Source of the DNA: Ophioderma brevispina
Lineage: Eukaryota > Echinodermata > Ophiuroidea > Amphilepidida > Ophiodermatidae
Direction of reading: 5' to 3'
NCBI GenBank assembly: GCA_023653785.1
Contig: JAMKCH010035896.1
Coordinates: 124,001-188,000, forward strand
DNA: 64,000 bases
A program made the position numbers and the translations under genes. Each line of letters opens with the position of its first letter. Position 1 is the stretch's first letter. A model generated the notes under the pieces. It ran no database searches. It saw nothing but the letters and a program-made list of their open reading frames with translations, and was not told the origin of the DNA. Positions 12,273-23,984 of this stretch are shown here, one piece after another.

Positions 12273-12782
12273 ATTTAAACAAATGAGAAAAAAAACAATA
12301 CAATGAATCATTTAAAGTGCACTTGAAATGAACCCTTTCCAATAAATGAAAATAAATGAAGATTTCTCCTTCCAGAACACTTTCTCTTTATTTGCGATAT
12401 GTCCCGGAGCTAGCTAATGACCTGAAATCCGCACATTTTCTCATTCCGTTAATAAGGGCTCATTTGGTCCTGCGTAAGTAATTACCGGTGGAGAAAAGAT
12501 GACCACCGATATTGTGAATGTGTATTGTTCATTCAAGGGCCATTGTTACTTTCGAATGAAACTTATTTTTTCTTATTTTTTTTTTCAAAAGCCACAAAAT
12601 AAAACCGTCATAAATAATAGAAGCAGCATAGAGTAGTAATCAAAAGCAACAATCAGCAATAGCAGAGAAGCAGCCTCAGCAGTAGAAGCAAAAGTAGTAG
12701 TACGACTACTAGTTAGTAGTAGTAGTAGTAGTAGTATGTAGTAGTGTAGTGTAGTAGTAGAGTAGTAGCAGCAGCAGTAGTA

Positions 12783-12817
<35 letters not shown>

Positions 12818-12927
12818 TAGTATAGTTAGTCGTTAGAAGTAGTAGTTAGTAGCAGTAGTAGCCAGTAGAGCAGAAGCAGTAGCAGTTAGCCAGTAGTAGT
12901 CGCAAGTAGCAAGTAGCAGTACGTAGC

Positions 12928-12970
<43 letters not shown>

Positions 12971-14559
12971 TAGTGTTAGTGTAGTAGTAGTAGTAGGTAG
13001 TAGTAGTAGTAGCAGCAGCAGCAGCAGAAGCAGCAGAGCAGCAGCAGCAGCAGCAGTAGTTTATAACCTGAAGATCGGACCGACAGAGTATTTGACACCT
13101 TATCAGTATTGATGATCTTACTGATGATGAACTTCTTAAGAATAAAAAAAACTCAGAGCAATGTAATCCCTTCAAGGGCCAATTATTCGAGGGTTAATTC
13201 CATAAAGTTATTGCTCTGTCAATTGCATGGCACATAGTGGCTGCCTCTCATCCTTATACCCTAATGTTTTATTATAGTATTAATACAATATATAATAGAA
13301 TGAATATGATATTGTTTTTGTTTAGTTCTCGGCAAATTACGTTTCGAGAAGAATTGTCATGTTCAGGAAAAAAACCCTTACAGTATATCATTACTTCCTA
13401 TGAAACTGGTACAGTAATTTTTGACCTGTGAAATAGTTTCCAAAATTGAAGCTGTTGTATAGGACTTCTTGACAAGATATGACGAGCATGGAGTGCCTGA
13501 TTAGGCTCGATATCACATGGAAGCGGCACCAGAGCATCTAGGACTGTCTTTTCAGGTTATACTCCACTTACCTGGCTGCCGTAAGGATCAAAACCTTTGG
13601 GTGGACAACTACTTTCTTGCCATGGCATCTGGAAAAGGTGCTTTCAAGTCTGAAAATGCACTAGTTATATTAAGGAAGTGAGGGAATTCCATGATTGACA
13701 TGATGTTTTCTCTAACTAAGTGGCATTTAGACAGTGAATTTGAGGGGCCAATTTACTTCGCGCTCATCAATGTCAGTGCAAATTACTAGCTTTGCCGACT
13801 ATAGAGAATCTTGTGTTGCCGGTCTGACATCGGTCGAGTTTGGTGATTCGTAACTAAAAAAATTTCTGGTCATCATATGTTCAAACTGTGATTTTACCTT
13901 GTACTTTGGTGTGATATTGTTGTATTTCCTCTGTGAGAGTTTTAAATGTGAAAGGAACATGCTCAAAGTTGCCATTTTCCCCATAGACTACTGTGTATAA
14001 GTGAATTAGTGGTGTGTAACCTTCAGGGTCTGTGTGCAAGGTATCTCTGTATGGTGCGGAAACATGGACTGTGAAAATGGAACTCCAATTCCAGGTAGCA
14101 TGCTACTCAAAAGAGTTCAGAACTTCTCCTGGAAGAAACATCATGCCAAACACCAGATCTATGGTAATATATTTTCCGTCTGTATAATTGTGGCACAAGG
14201 CGTTGCTCTCGAGACAAAGACCAAATTATAACAGACATCCTTCTACTAGACCACTAACTTACCCTGATATGCTATGCAGAGATACCGGATTCACTTTGAA
14301 TGAAATGGGAACAATACGGGATATAGACGTTTGGTAAAGAAGTGTGTCACGACTCTTGACGGAAGTCGAAGAATGAAGGTCATGTTTAATCTCTGTTTGC
14401 CTATTTCATTATATTATGTTTCTTGTTCTTTTCATACATTGTATGTTATCTCAACGGAAGAGCATAGTAAATAGTTAATGCTATACGCAGACGTAGGCCC
14501 GTAATAATGCATAGAATGTTTCAGGCTACGACTAGGACATTTACCGTAACTGGGTTACG
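12273..14559. repeat. 2.3-kb tandem duplication, unit 2
   Basis: This is the second copy of 9903-12272 with the same landmarks in the same order, ending ACTGGGTTACG at 14559. Unit length is about 2287 bp against about 2370 bp. Differences are mostly one-base insertions and deletions rather than substitutions. This is the pattern expected from raw long reads, or from loosely conserved non-coding DNA. The frames seen in unit 1 are disrupted here, which argues against conserved coding. Confidence 0.9.
12618..13060. repeat. (AGT)n/(AGC)n array, unit 2
   Basis: Counterpart of 10303-10756, with the same AGT-to-AGC polarity and the same flanks. Its minus-strand open frame (12927-13175) is a translation of the microsatellite, not a gene. 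Confidence 0.95.
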
Positions 14560-15141
14560 TATAGCCGCTAACGAAATAATAAAGGCAATAAAGTACGAAT
14601 AAACACACACTTGTTCTAATATTTTTTTATCGAATACAAATTGTTGCATTTAAAATAAATGTATTCCTGATCAACATTTTTAAATATTTTAGACATTATA
14701 TTGTTATAGATTGATTTATTATAGAACCGTTAAGAGAGAACTACTTTTTTAACCCAACGTCATGTGCTGTGACACATTTTCTTTTTTTTTATTTGAAAAC
14801 ACTAAGCAGGCAGTACACTCAAATGTAACTTTGGGGTTAAGTGCCAATGTTAATGGACGGAGAAACTATTTGATATCTGATTAAAAGCTAAGAATAACCT
14901 ATGGCTTGAAACCCTTAATGATCAAGTAATGTTAAGGGGTTTCTGCAATAACTCCAATGACTCCTAATACATGTTATTGCGTGGATCTTTTCTTGAAAAT
15001 ATTGATTTCTGTGGTTCCTGAAATCTCGAGAAAGACATAGTCTTTTTTTTGGTACACAAGAAGGAGGTATATAAAATAATTAACAGGTATTATTCTTGAT
15101 ACAAATTAGAATAGTGATAAACACTGGGCAGGAAACTGTAA
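14560..15141. other. No gene or repeat recognised
   Basis: AT-rich spacer between the tandem duplication and the next MITE. Nothing supportable was seen. Confidence 0.5.
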
Positions 15142-15916
15142 CACTTAACTGCATAAGGGGTTTGCACTTCCGTTAGTGCATAACGGGGGGGTTCCTAGGG
15201 ACCCCCCCTAATAAAACCACTTTCCTAAAGGATTTTTTAGATGAAATCCACCACACGTTAGAAGGCTTCAAAGACATCAACAATAAAGAAATAAAAACTA
15301 AAGAAAGATGTTCAGTAAGAAAATTAGGGGCAAAACAAAACATTTGATGGTCATTTGGCGTCAAAATGTGCGAAAAAGACACTAATTTGTTTCTGCATTT
15401 TCCACGGCATTGCTTCACCTAGACTTGTGCTGATTGCTTTAATTGGTGAAGAATGAACCATATTTACCATATTAAGCACAAACATAAATGTCTCATGCCA
15501 TTTTATATTTTTAGGGTTACTCATATAATTTACCATAGGTTCCTACAGTAAACCGCTACATGATGTATATAAAATATTATGGCTCCAATGGCCTACTATA
15601 CTTTGCAAGATTTTTAAATTAATTATTTACTTTGTTTATGTCACTAGGTGTATGCATTATGAAAATCAGAATCACAGTAACTCTAATAACATTTTTCATT
15701 TTTGTCATGGGCACTTCCGTTAGTGCATAAGGGAGGGACCCATGCTAATTAACGCAAAAACGACGCGATGGATTTTAATTTTTTTTGCACCAATGCAAGC
15801 GCAACTAAAAATTAGATGAATACAAAAAATATAAACCAAATATATTGCACCGTTAAAAATCGCCGGCTGAAAAACAAAAAATGGATCCCTAGGACCCCCC
15901 CTTATGCAGTTAAGTG
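15142..15916. mobile_element. CACTTAACTGCAT-family MITE, copy 2
   Basis: CACTTAACTGCATAAGGGG at the left is answered by CCCCTTATGCAGTTAAGTG ending at 15916. A variant of the end motif, CACTTCCGTTAGTGCATAA, lies just inside the left end (15167). It recurs in the same orientation at 15713, about 200 bp before the right end. The copy at 19625 has the same four-block layout, so it belongs to the element rather than being a chance nested insertion. Not coding. Confidence 0.65.
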
Positions 15917-16149
15917 TTAACCTTCAATGTGCATTTTACCTTTGAAATCAAAAGCTCCTATGTGGTAATGGGGTCCATTTTCAAAACCTCCTAGGTGCAA
16001 AATTACATTTCTCATTAGAACTGTCTACAACCAAAAAATCCAAATGCATTGTACAATTTTTTGGCTCCAGCAAAATCTACTCTTAAAAGTAATAACAGGG
16101 ATCATAAATAAATCGGGATATGACACTCGATCAAGAGAATGGAGGCATA

Positions 16150-16285
16150 CTGCATGAAATCTGCATGAAATCTGCATGAAATCTGTAGGTTATAGTTCGC
16201 CAGTCGTCCGTGGCGCTATTACGCTACGTCATCCCCGGTCATACGTCATGCTGCATAAATTATTACGTCATGCTGCATAAATTCT
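16150..16285. repeat. Two short tandem repeats
   Basis: CTGCATGAAAT occurs three times back to back at 16150-16183. ACGTCATGCTGCATAAATT occurs twice at 16243-16284. Both contain CTGCAT, suggesting slippage in one small region. Confidence 0.85.
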
Positions 16286-16680
16286 TAGCTAATTAGGTAG
16301 CTTATCGAAAATGGTGGCGCTATCACCACGATATCGAAATCGTCTATGGGGCATTTGTACACAGGTCACCCGCCTGGTAATACTAGTTCATGCTGCGAGT
16401 AAATTTACACATAGGAGCTTTTCAAGTGGAGACCCTTTTTCACATAGGATTTTTCGATTTCAAAGGTTACATGTCGGCTAGTAGGTTTACTCTGCACCCT
16501 TGTTTGTAAGTTATTAGGGACCTCAATCTTGATCACCTATCAAGAATATAAGTTGTGTGGGCCGAATGAGCCAAATCGATTCCGTTTCATTCTTTCCTCC
16601 AGGGCTTTCCTTTTCTTTCTGTGGGTTTTAATTACATCCTTGTGTTCTGTATCAACATCTTATCCATGAACCTTTGCTCA

Positions 16681-17020
16681 TTAAAGGTCCTGGCCCGATC
16701 GCTAATAGCCCTTCGTCCCCAGAACTCCAATTTTTACCGGAAGTGGTCGGAATTTTGGTGTCAGAAGAAAGCTACTATTTTTCTTCATTTACCCTGTGAA
16801 ATCTTAGGGATAACGGATTTTGGTTTGGACGTATGAGTGAAAATGTGCCCCTTTTTGGTCGACCCAATACTTAATTTTACACAGTACTCTCCAGGGGCTT
16901 ACACATCACGTTTTAGCTCTCACAAAAAACGGCTTGAAATATCCGGCGATGTGAGTTTTGGGGTGAGGCCATCGTCAAGACGAAAATTTCATATACTTAA
17001 ATCGTTCCATACCCCTTTAA
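16681..17020 (+). mobile_element. TTAA-flanked MITE family (AAAGGTCC), copy 1
   Basis: Starts TTAAAGGTCCTGGCCCGATC and ends with a partial complement closing in CCTTTAA. Internal landmarks are GATCGCTAATAGCC, CGTCCCCAGAA, GAAAGCTACTATTTTTC, TTTTAGCTCTCAC and CGAAAATTTCATATACTTAA. All are present in the 17577 copy and most in the 53502 copy. Terminal repeats are about 18 bp, and TTAA stands at each end in every full copy. Length is 340 bp, with no coding content. The ends fit a Kolobok- or piggyBac-type non-autonomous element (inference). Confidence 0.75.
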
Positions 17021-17576
17021 ACGAATTACACTTATGGTGAGGGGGGGTCCAAATTGACTCACAAAATCATTTTTCTCGCGTTAGCATGTGTGGCGAATAA
17101 AATCGCGTCACGCCGTTACGGATATATCGCGTTAGGGTCCATACCGACCTACCCCGCGCCGTTGACCACCAACGGGAATACCCATGACAAAAGTCATTGT
17201 GCACATGAAGGTGATCTTTGACCCTTGGTTTACGACTAACGGTTTTGCTATGCTATTAATTTAATCCATACTCAACTTGAACAACTACTATTGAAAAATT
17301 TTTTTGTTAAGTGTCTCATGTTGAGAAAAATAATTCAAAACAAAATGGCCTCCTTTTGGTGAAAATTGTTTTTCATGAAATCATGTTTCGCCCCTATTTT
17401 CAAGGTCGAATGATATTTTTCAATTTTCTTTGTTGTTATTACTGTTTTAGAGTAATCTTGATTTTGTGATAAACTTTATTGAAATATCTCCTCATGGGAG
17501 ATGCGTTTTTAGGTTTTTGGGTCCAGGACCCTCCCCGTTGCCACCACGGGCATGCCCAAGACCTTTACCACTGCAC

Positions 17577-17939
17577 TTAAAGGTCCAATGCCCGATCGCT
17601 AATATCCCCGTCCCCAGAAGTCCAGTTTTAACCGGAAGTGGCCAAAATTTTGATATCGGAAGAAAGCTACTATTTTTCTCATTTCCCCCTGATGAAATCT
17701 TAGGATAAAGGATGTTTGGTTTGGGAAGTTATGAGGAACAGTGTGCCCTTTTTGTCGACCAATATTTAATTTTACACATTACTCTATGGGGCTTACAAAA
17801 TCACGTTTTTTATCTCTCACATCAAAACGGCTTTAATATCGGCGCAAAAATTTGCAGATGGTGTTTTTGGGTGACGGCCATTCTATTCAAAACCGGGGGA
17901 CGAAAATTTCATATACTTAAAGCGGGCCACCTCCTTTAA
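17577..17939 (+). mobile_element. TTAA-flanked MITE family, copy 2
   Basis: 363 bp in the same orientation as copy 1 and about 560 bp downstream of it. It begins TTAAAGGTCCAATGCCCGAT and ends GCGGGCCACCTCCTTTAA, so the terminal inverted repeat is clearer here. Open frames across it are shifted between copies and are not conserved. Confidence 0.75.
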
Positions 17940-17999
17940 TGTGAAAATAAAATGTGATTTTTCCTCCACCTAGTTGCACTTTTTATCCTTTCTTCCCAG

Positions 18000-18240
18000 C
18001 GTTGTACTTGTTGTTCCAGAGTCATGAGGTAGGTCCGTATGACCTTGCAAAAAAGGACTCTGCCAAAAATGTTTTGATGGTTTCTGGGCACATTGACCTA
18101 ATGATTCCTAATCTTGATGATGCAATGTTGTCATCTTGGCAATTTCGGGTAGGGAAGAGGGGAAATTAACAGGGGAAAATTGGTTAATGTTTCACACGGG
18201 TGTTTTAAAAGTTGTTTATAGACATGTTCAATGGTTCTAA
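18000..18240. mobile_element. Fragment of the inverted-arm family seen at 38-43 kb
   Basis: ATGTTTTGATGGTTTCTGG, GATGATGCAATGTTG, and GGAAATTAACAGGGGAAAAT align in order with 38285-38420. In reverse complement they align with 38870-39010. Only one arm is recognisable here. Confidence 0.45.
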
Positions 18241-18393
18241 GGATTAAGGCAAAAAAGTCATCTTAAAAAGGTATCTATGATGCTTTCAACCCAGCCTATA
18301 GAAACCCATTAATGGACGTAGAAACTGTGATTGATGAAAACTGCGAATGACATGGGGCCCCCCAAACACTAATGAGGAAATAAGATAAATCGT

Positions 18394-19337
18394 ATGTGAG
18401 TGCAACAAAGTCGCTATCTACATTTTCTTGATTTACAGGAGACAGCATTTTTGTGTTTCATTTCTTTATACTTTTCAATTAAAAGAATTATTAACACGAT
18501 GGAAAATAATTTTTGAAATATATATATTATTTCCCACCTTAAGTCGACTACTTAAACTAATTAGCGAATTAAATTGGTGTAACTTCACACATGATTTCCC
18601 GGTCGTGCACAAAGTCGTATCTACCAGTTACGACTTTATTGCATTCAACAGAAATTCAATTTTTGAGTTGAACAAAGTAGTTATCTACACCAATTCGGCC
18701 TTATTTAGCCTAATAACTCTGACCTAAATTGACCTTATACTTGAATATATATGTTAATTATGCGTATTCATTAACTTTTGTAAATTTAATTTCCCGGTTG
18801 TCGTGCAACAAAGTCGTATTACCAGTTACGACTTTATTGCATTCAACAGAAATTCAATTTTGAGTGCAACAAAGTCGTATCTGCACCAAAATAGGCCTAT
18901 TTAGCCTAATAACTCTGCAATAAATTGACCTTATACTTGAATATATATGTTAAATTATGCGTATTCATTCACTTTTGTAAATTAATTAGCATAAATTTGG
19001 TAAAAAATGAAAATGCACTTTTAACAAAAATTTGAGAGATTTTTTACTTATACACATTTTTAAAAATTATCGCTTAACAAAAAAGAAAACGTCGTATCTA
19101 CATACTTGTTTTCCCAACAAAGTCGTATCTACCAGTTACGACTTTGTTGCACTCAACAGAAATTTTGAGTGCAACAAAGTCGTATCTACACCTAATTAGG
19201 CCTATTTAGCCTAATAACTCTGCAATAAATTGAGACTGTCACATAAAGTGTATATCAAATTATGCGTAATGACCTCCTTTTTCATATTATAACTCAATTT
19301 CGCCAAAAATTCAGTTACGACTTTGTTGCACTCACAT
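18394..19337. mobile_element. 944-bp element with 20-bp TIRs and reiterated inner copies
   Basis: ATGTGAGTGCAACAAAGTCG at 18394-18413 is exactly complementary to 19318-19337. Inside, ACAAAGTCGTATCTACCAGTTACGACTTT, itself a hairpin, recurs near 18609, 18807 and 19117. Each is followed by a shared block (CAACAGAAATT, GCCTATTTAGCCTAATAACTC). Two units of about 190 bp are tandem and the third is partial. The 99-codon frame at 18428-18727 lies over the first unit and has no recognised domain. It is a non-autonomous element whose subterminal motif has multiplied; the superfamily is unknown. Confidence 0.75.
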
Positions 19338-19624
19338 GACGAAATATCATCAAAATGTTCTTCACTTTAATGGAATGAACCACCATTTGCTAACGAAACA
19401 GCTTTCCCTTCCCATAAAGTATGATAATAATCATCCCTGGGTCCTTACGTGAAAGGAGAGCTAACGCTTGCAGAAAACGTCTGATCCTATCATTTAACAG
19501 GCGCACATTAAAAAAGAGGCTATATTAACTCTTTTCACAAGAGTCATTGGCGCACACTCATTCATTTGGCACCAAGTGCAGTTTCAGACGGCTGATTGAA
19601 TTTAAGGTCCTGATATAACATTAA

Positions 19625-20380
19625 CACTTCTAAGTGTATAAGGTCATGTGCACACCTGTTGGTGTATAAGGGTAGTCCAAGGAAACCCTAGAGAAAAACA
19701 CTTCATGTAGGCATTTTTGTAGGAATTTGCACCATCAAATGGGAATGCACTCTTGGCAAATTTACTACAATAAAAATGGAATATTATTGTATGCCCTTGA
19801 AACTGGGGAAAATCATTTTCCAAAGCGTAAAAATGGAGGAAAAAATGACGCAAATTATTTTTAATAATTTCTCAGGTATAAACATTTGAGAAAATTTTTA
19901 ATTGCTAATATCAATTAAGATTAGAGCACATTATTCAATTACAGCACACAACTACCATTTTAGACATCCTTGTATTTGTTAGGGCTCATAAACTCCCATT
20001 GGTTTTACAGGAATTTGTATTCGTTTTTCATCCGTGTATCATATTAGTATGCTGATTTGATTCAAAATATTTTCCTGACATAGTATATGATTTAGATCCA
20101 CGCGTATGTGTTTGCAAAATAAAAATATGACTCATAGGTCATGTATTTCCTTGTATTAATTTTGACACTTTTATGCCTGTTGATGTACAATGGGTTTCCT
20201 ATAGGACCCATGCTTATCATCTCGTAAACGAAGCGGCGGACATGATGTGTTTCCTTAAATAGCTCACCTATAAAGTATATAACCTTTAAAGAAATAGCTC
20301 AAATATGTAAGCGTCAAAATGTGAGAAAAAAGGATCATTGCCACTATGCTACCCTACCCCTTACATACTTAGGTGAGGTG
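19625..20380. mobile_element. CACTTAAGTGCAT-family MITE, copy 3 (divergent)
   Basis: CACTTCTAAGTGTATAAGG at the left is answered by CCTTACATACTTAGGTG at the right. A second motif (CACACCTGTTGGTGTATAAGG) lies just inside the left end. A related one (near 20168) lies about 200 bp before the right end. Length is 756 bp, close to copy 2. More diverged than the other two copies. Confidence 0.55.
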
Positions 20381-20819
20381 TTAAAAATACATACATGACA
20401 TAAAAATAGTGCTTTTTCAACAAAATCTCTTTATTTAATCTAGTTTATCACGGGCCAAAGTGCAAATTGTGAACGGTACTCATTTGTTTGAAAAACGAAG
20501 TCATTTTAGTTTTTCAATCAGTTTAGTAGCTTTACATTTTTGGGACAGATTGATACCGTTGTTCTGTTTTTTTTCCAGAGCAGTTTCTAATGAAAATTAT
20601 TTCATGACTTTATCAAGTATTTGACAACCTTCTAAGTTTGGTAAACATGGTAATTATTTAAAACAAGCAATCTTTGACGCTAGAATTATAATTCAAAAAT
20701 CCTAATACTGGTGGATCTATCAATAGAACTTTTGATTTTTATGGAGATCCATAGAGTCTTTAAATAAAATATACACAGCAAGATTCCTACTCACGGTGTA
20801 ACCCAGAGCTTAGGCTACT

Positions 20820-21460
20820 CCATGTGTAATCTAAGCTCTACTCGAAGGGTACCCCTTGATACATTATTGATGCAGTGCCTACAACTATGTACTTGCCAAG
20901 TACACAAGCCACTGGGTGAATAGCAGCTATGTTTACTTAGCAGTACCCATCCTATAGTGTACTCTACAGTTGCCTGCTAGGTGACTAACAGGTACCCATG
21001 TAAGCCACCAGTAGTGGAGTACCCCTGCAGCTACTCCACGGGAGTACCTTCACAGGTACTCCCCTACCGGCTGCCTAGTAGGCATCACTTTGGACCATAG
21101 AGGGGCGCCAAACATTCTATTGTGTTTACGACTTTCTGATCATTTTCAAACTTAGTAACATCTATATTTGAGTTGAGCATCACCAAAAACCCCTATATGA
21201 CATTTTGTGTAAAAACATATAACATATGTGAGCAAAATGTTAAGTAATGGATAAAATTACTACAATAATCACACAGAGCTCAAAGCTCATTTGCATGGGA
21301 GTACCCATGCAGGTACTCCAGCATGGGGTGACTATTGGTTAGGCTGCTGCGTGTGTACCTAAGGTTGATGATTACCCCCACTTTTGCGGCCGGCGATGTG
21401 GTACCCATGCAGGTGGGTACTCCATGGCTATTTAACAGCTACTTCACAGGTACTTCCATG
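20820..21460. repeat. Cluster of GTAC-centred short palindromes
   Basis: Fifteen GTAC tetramers occur in about 620 bp, where two or three are expected. They are embedded in variants of GGAGTACCC, CAGGTACTCC and GGGTACCC. Several form small hairpins, for example GGGAGTACCCATGCAGGTACTCC-like arrays at 21298 and GTACCTTCACAGGTAC near 21046. There is no regular period and no ORF. Not a microsatellite and not one of the element families identified here. Confidence 0.6.
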
Positions 21461-23984
21461 AAGAAATTGGTTGTGTAATTCGTAACGTTTTTAGGAAATG
21501 TATGATGTCTCATATTTTTGCAATGTTTTAAACATTACATGTTTGGATTGTTTTTTTTTTATCGTTCTGTGCGATGAAACAGTTGTGTTTAAAAGGTTAC
21601 GGTAGACAAATCAAAGCATATCAAAACCTTTATCGGGGACTACTTTATAAATTGATTAAAGCAAACCGATTTCAGTGAGCGTTACAACTACATTTAGATG
21701 AATGTTTGCATTATCGTCCCTGAGTAAAAAGCAATGGTTTTGATATGAATGCATGAGCTAAGTCAATAAAGTCAAGTACAAGTGAGTTATACTAACATAA
21801 CCGCCAGTATTCTTAGCGGATATGAGTACATTTGCTTTATTTTCTTTATACCTCATCGACCCAACTTTCAAGGCTGATAGCTCCACGTAAAATTCTTCTA
21901 TATTACACATTTCTTTATTCAATTAGCCTTATATGTGAATGTGTTACATGCACTTGATGGTGCAAAAAAATATCCGAACGTCCCCCTTAACCCAGTTAAC
22001 TGCATTTAAATGCGTTTTGAAAATTCACGGAACCCTGTTCTTGGGTTAGGGGAAATTTCATCCTAACCATGCAGGGGTCCACTTCGTGATTTTTGGAAAA
22101 ATGCCACAAAATATGCGTAGGGACGTTTTATGGCGCTCTCTCTCTCTCTCACAACACTTTCGAAAGGTGTGGTTCGAGCCCATCCACAGCAAGTTCGTTT
22201 TGCGATGTGTGTGCGTGGGTGGCATTCAACACTACCATGCCTACACCATGGAGTAGCCAGTAAAGATGACCATTATTGATATTCTGATGATCTGTGAAAA
22301 ACATATAGTCTCGAAAGCTCAATCAAAATGTACAGGATTGCTTAGTATAGACAGGTGTCCACAAAAAAATGGTGCAATGGCCAAAAACGCCTCGTTGGAG
22401 TGGAACCAATTAAAATCCGTTTTGGTTGTTGCAATTAGAGATATGGTTGATAGCCCAAGAGAGGGTGCGGTACGAATTGTGCCACTTTCACATAATGGAT
22501 ATATCATGCTAATAGGTTGATAGGGCTTCTGATTTAAGATTTTACATCAGATCCGCCAATGTACATGAAAGAGCGCCATGTCATTTAAATAGTCAGGTAC
22601 AATTGCATTTGATTACAGAACTATGGTATTTGTATTTGAAATACTTCAATAAAACGAAAGTTCATTTCCAGAACTCTTAAAAACGTGTATTATTTAGGCC
22701 AAGGTTGTTCATTGTAACCGTTTGAAATGTCGGTTTTCAGCTGAAGGTGCTCTATTTTTATGTTCTACTTATTCATGAAGTATTTTTTTTAGAATATTTA
22801 CACAGAAAAAACTGTGTGATGGATGGATTATTTCGAATCAATAAAGTGTATTATCAACACATGCCTGATTCGATTGTGTTAAGTTATCCCATTCTGTGAA
22901 CCTGGTGAAAAGTGCACAATTTGGCATGTCACCTCTTCTTGAATATTTGTCATATCTATGGATTGCATAACCAAATCGAATGCTGTAACGGTATTCAAAA
23001 GCCAAACTCCATTATATGACAGGATGTAATATCCGCACTATTTATTTTTTCACTCCAAAAGAGGGTGATGTTTTGGGTCTTGAACCATTTGTGGACACCC
23101 GTATACCTAAGTACCCTCAAGGCAAATTACATCGGGTGTCCCGCGCACACGCCCCGTGGCAATTTTATATTTCATACAGAGGACAAGGAACACTTACTGA
23201 AAAGTTCTGATTAAGTGTCACCGTCAAAAAAGCAAAAATGTTGCAATCAAGCTCTCTAACAATTTTGATGATTGTTGAAAAGAGAAATTAGGTATTAGTG
23301 GAATTTTGTTGTATTGTTTGGCTGCTCAATTAGCTGTACTCTTTGTAAAGAGTTCTAAAAACCGACGGCTTTCTGTCGTCGATCCAGCAAATTGGAAATT
23401 CCATTAAGACTTGACAGCGTAATATATGTCTGTACTTACTTTTTGCCTCATTTGTCTTTTCTCTTTAAAATATGATGAATCTCAGAATACAATGTGTCGG
23501 TTTGTATATAAAATTGGAAAGAATATAAAAATTATGCATCGGGTCTATCAAAATTAAGGTAAGTGATCCATTAGTTTCTTTTGCACCTTATCTTAATGTT
23601 TGATTTCGTGTAACAGCTTGCCCCTAATCGTGGTCCAAATGGCCAACTTTTTCGTAGTAGTGTGCTTAGTTGACTACTGACCCCGGAAATGGCACGTTGT
23701 TTTTAGGTGCACTTTCCAACAAAATACAAACTTCTTAAAGAGTGAAATGAAGGGCCTTGCATTGAACACTAAAACAGTTGTCCAAGGGAATATATAATAG
23801 CGCTAAAAGGGGCCGTTGTTCAAGGTCAGTTGGGCATTTTCCCAGCCATTTCACTCTATTTTCAGTCAAACTATCTTAGGTTTTAATAGTTAAAATCACA
23901 GGCCACTAGTAAATACAGAATCTAAGGCACATAATAAAATCACTATAAGAGGTGCATTGCCAGTCTGAAGAGTTTGCTGAGAAA
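21461..23984. other. No gene recognised
   Basis: AT-rich sequence with a short (TC)n run near 22137. The 84-codon frame at 22266-22520 is open on both strands and has no recognisable domain. Confidence 0.4.

Noticed and set aside
18590..19340. CRISPR array (repeated ACAAAGTCGTA units)
   Set aside because: Repeats are in both orientations, unevenly spaced and enclosed by inverted ends; eukaryotic context. It is a transposon with subterminal repeats.
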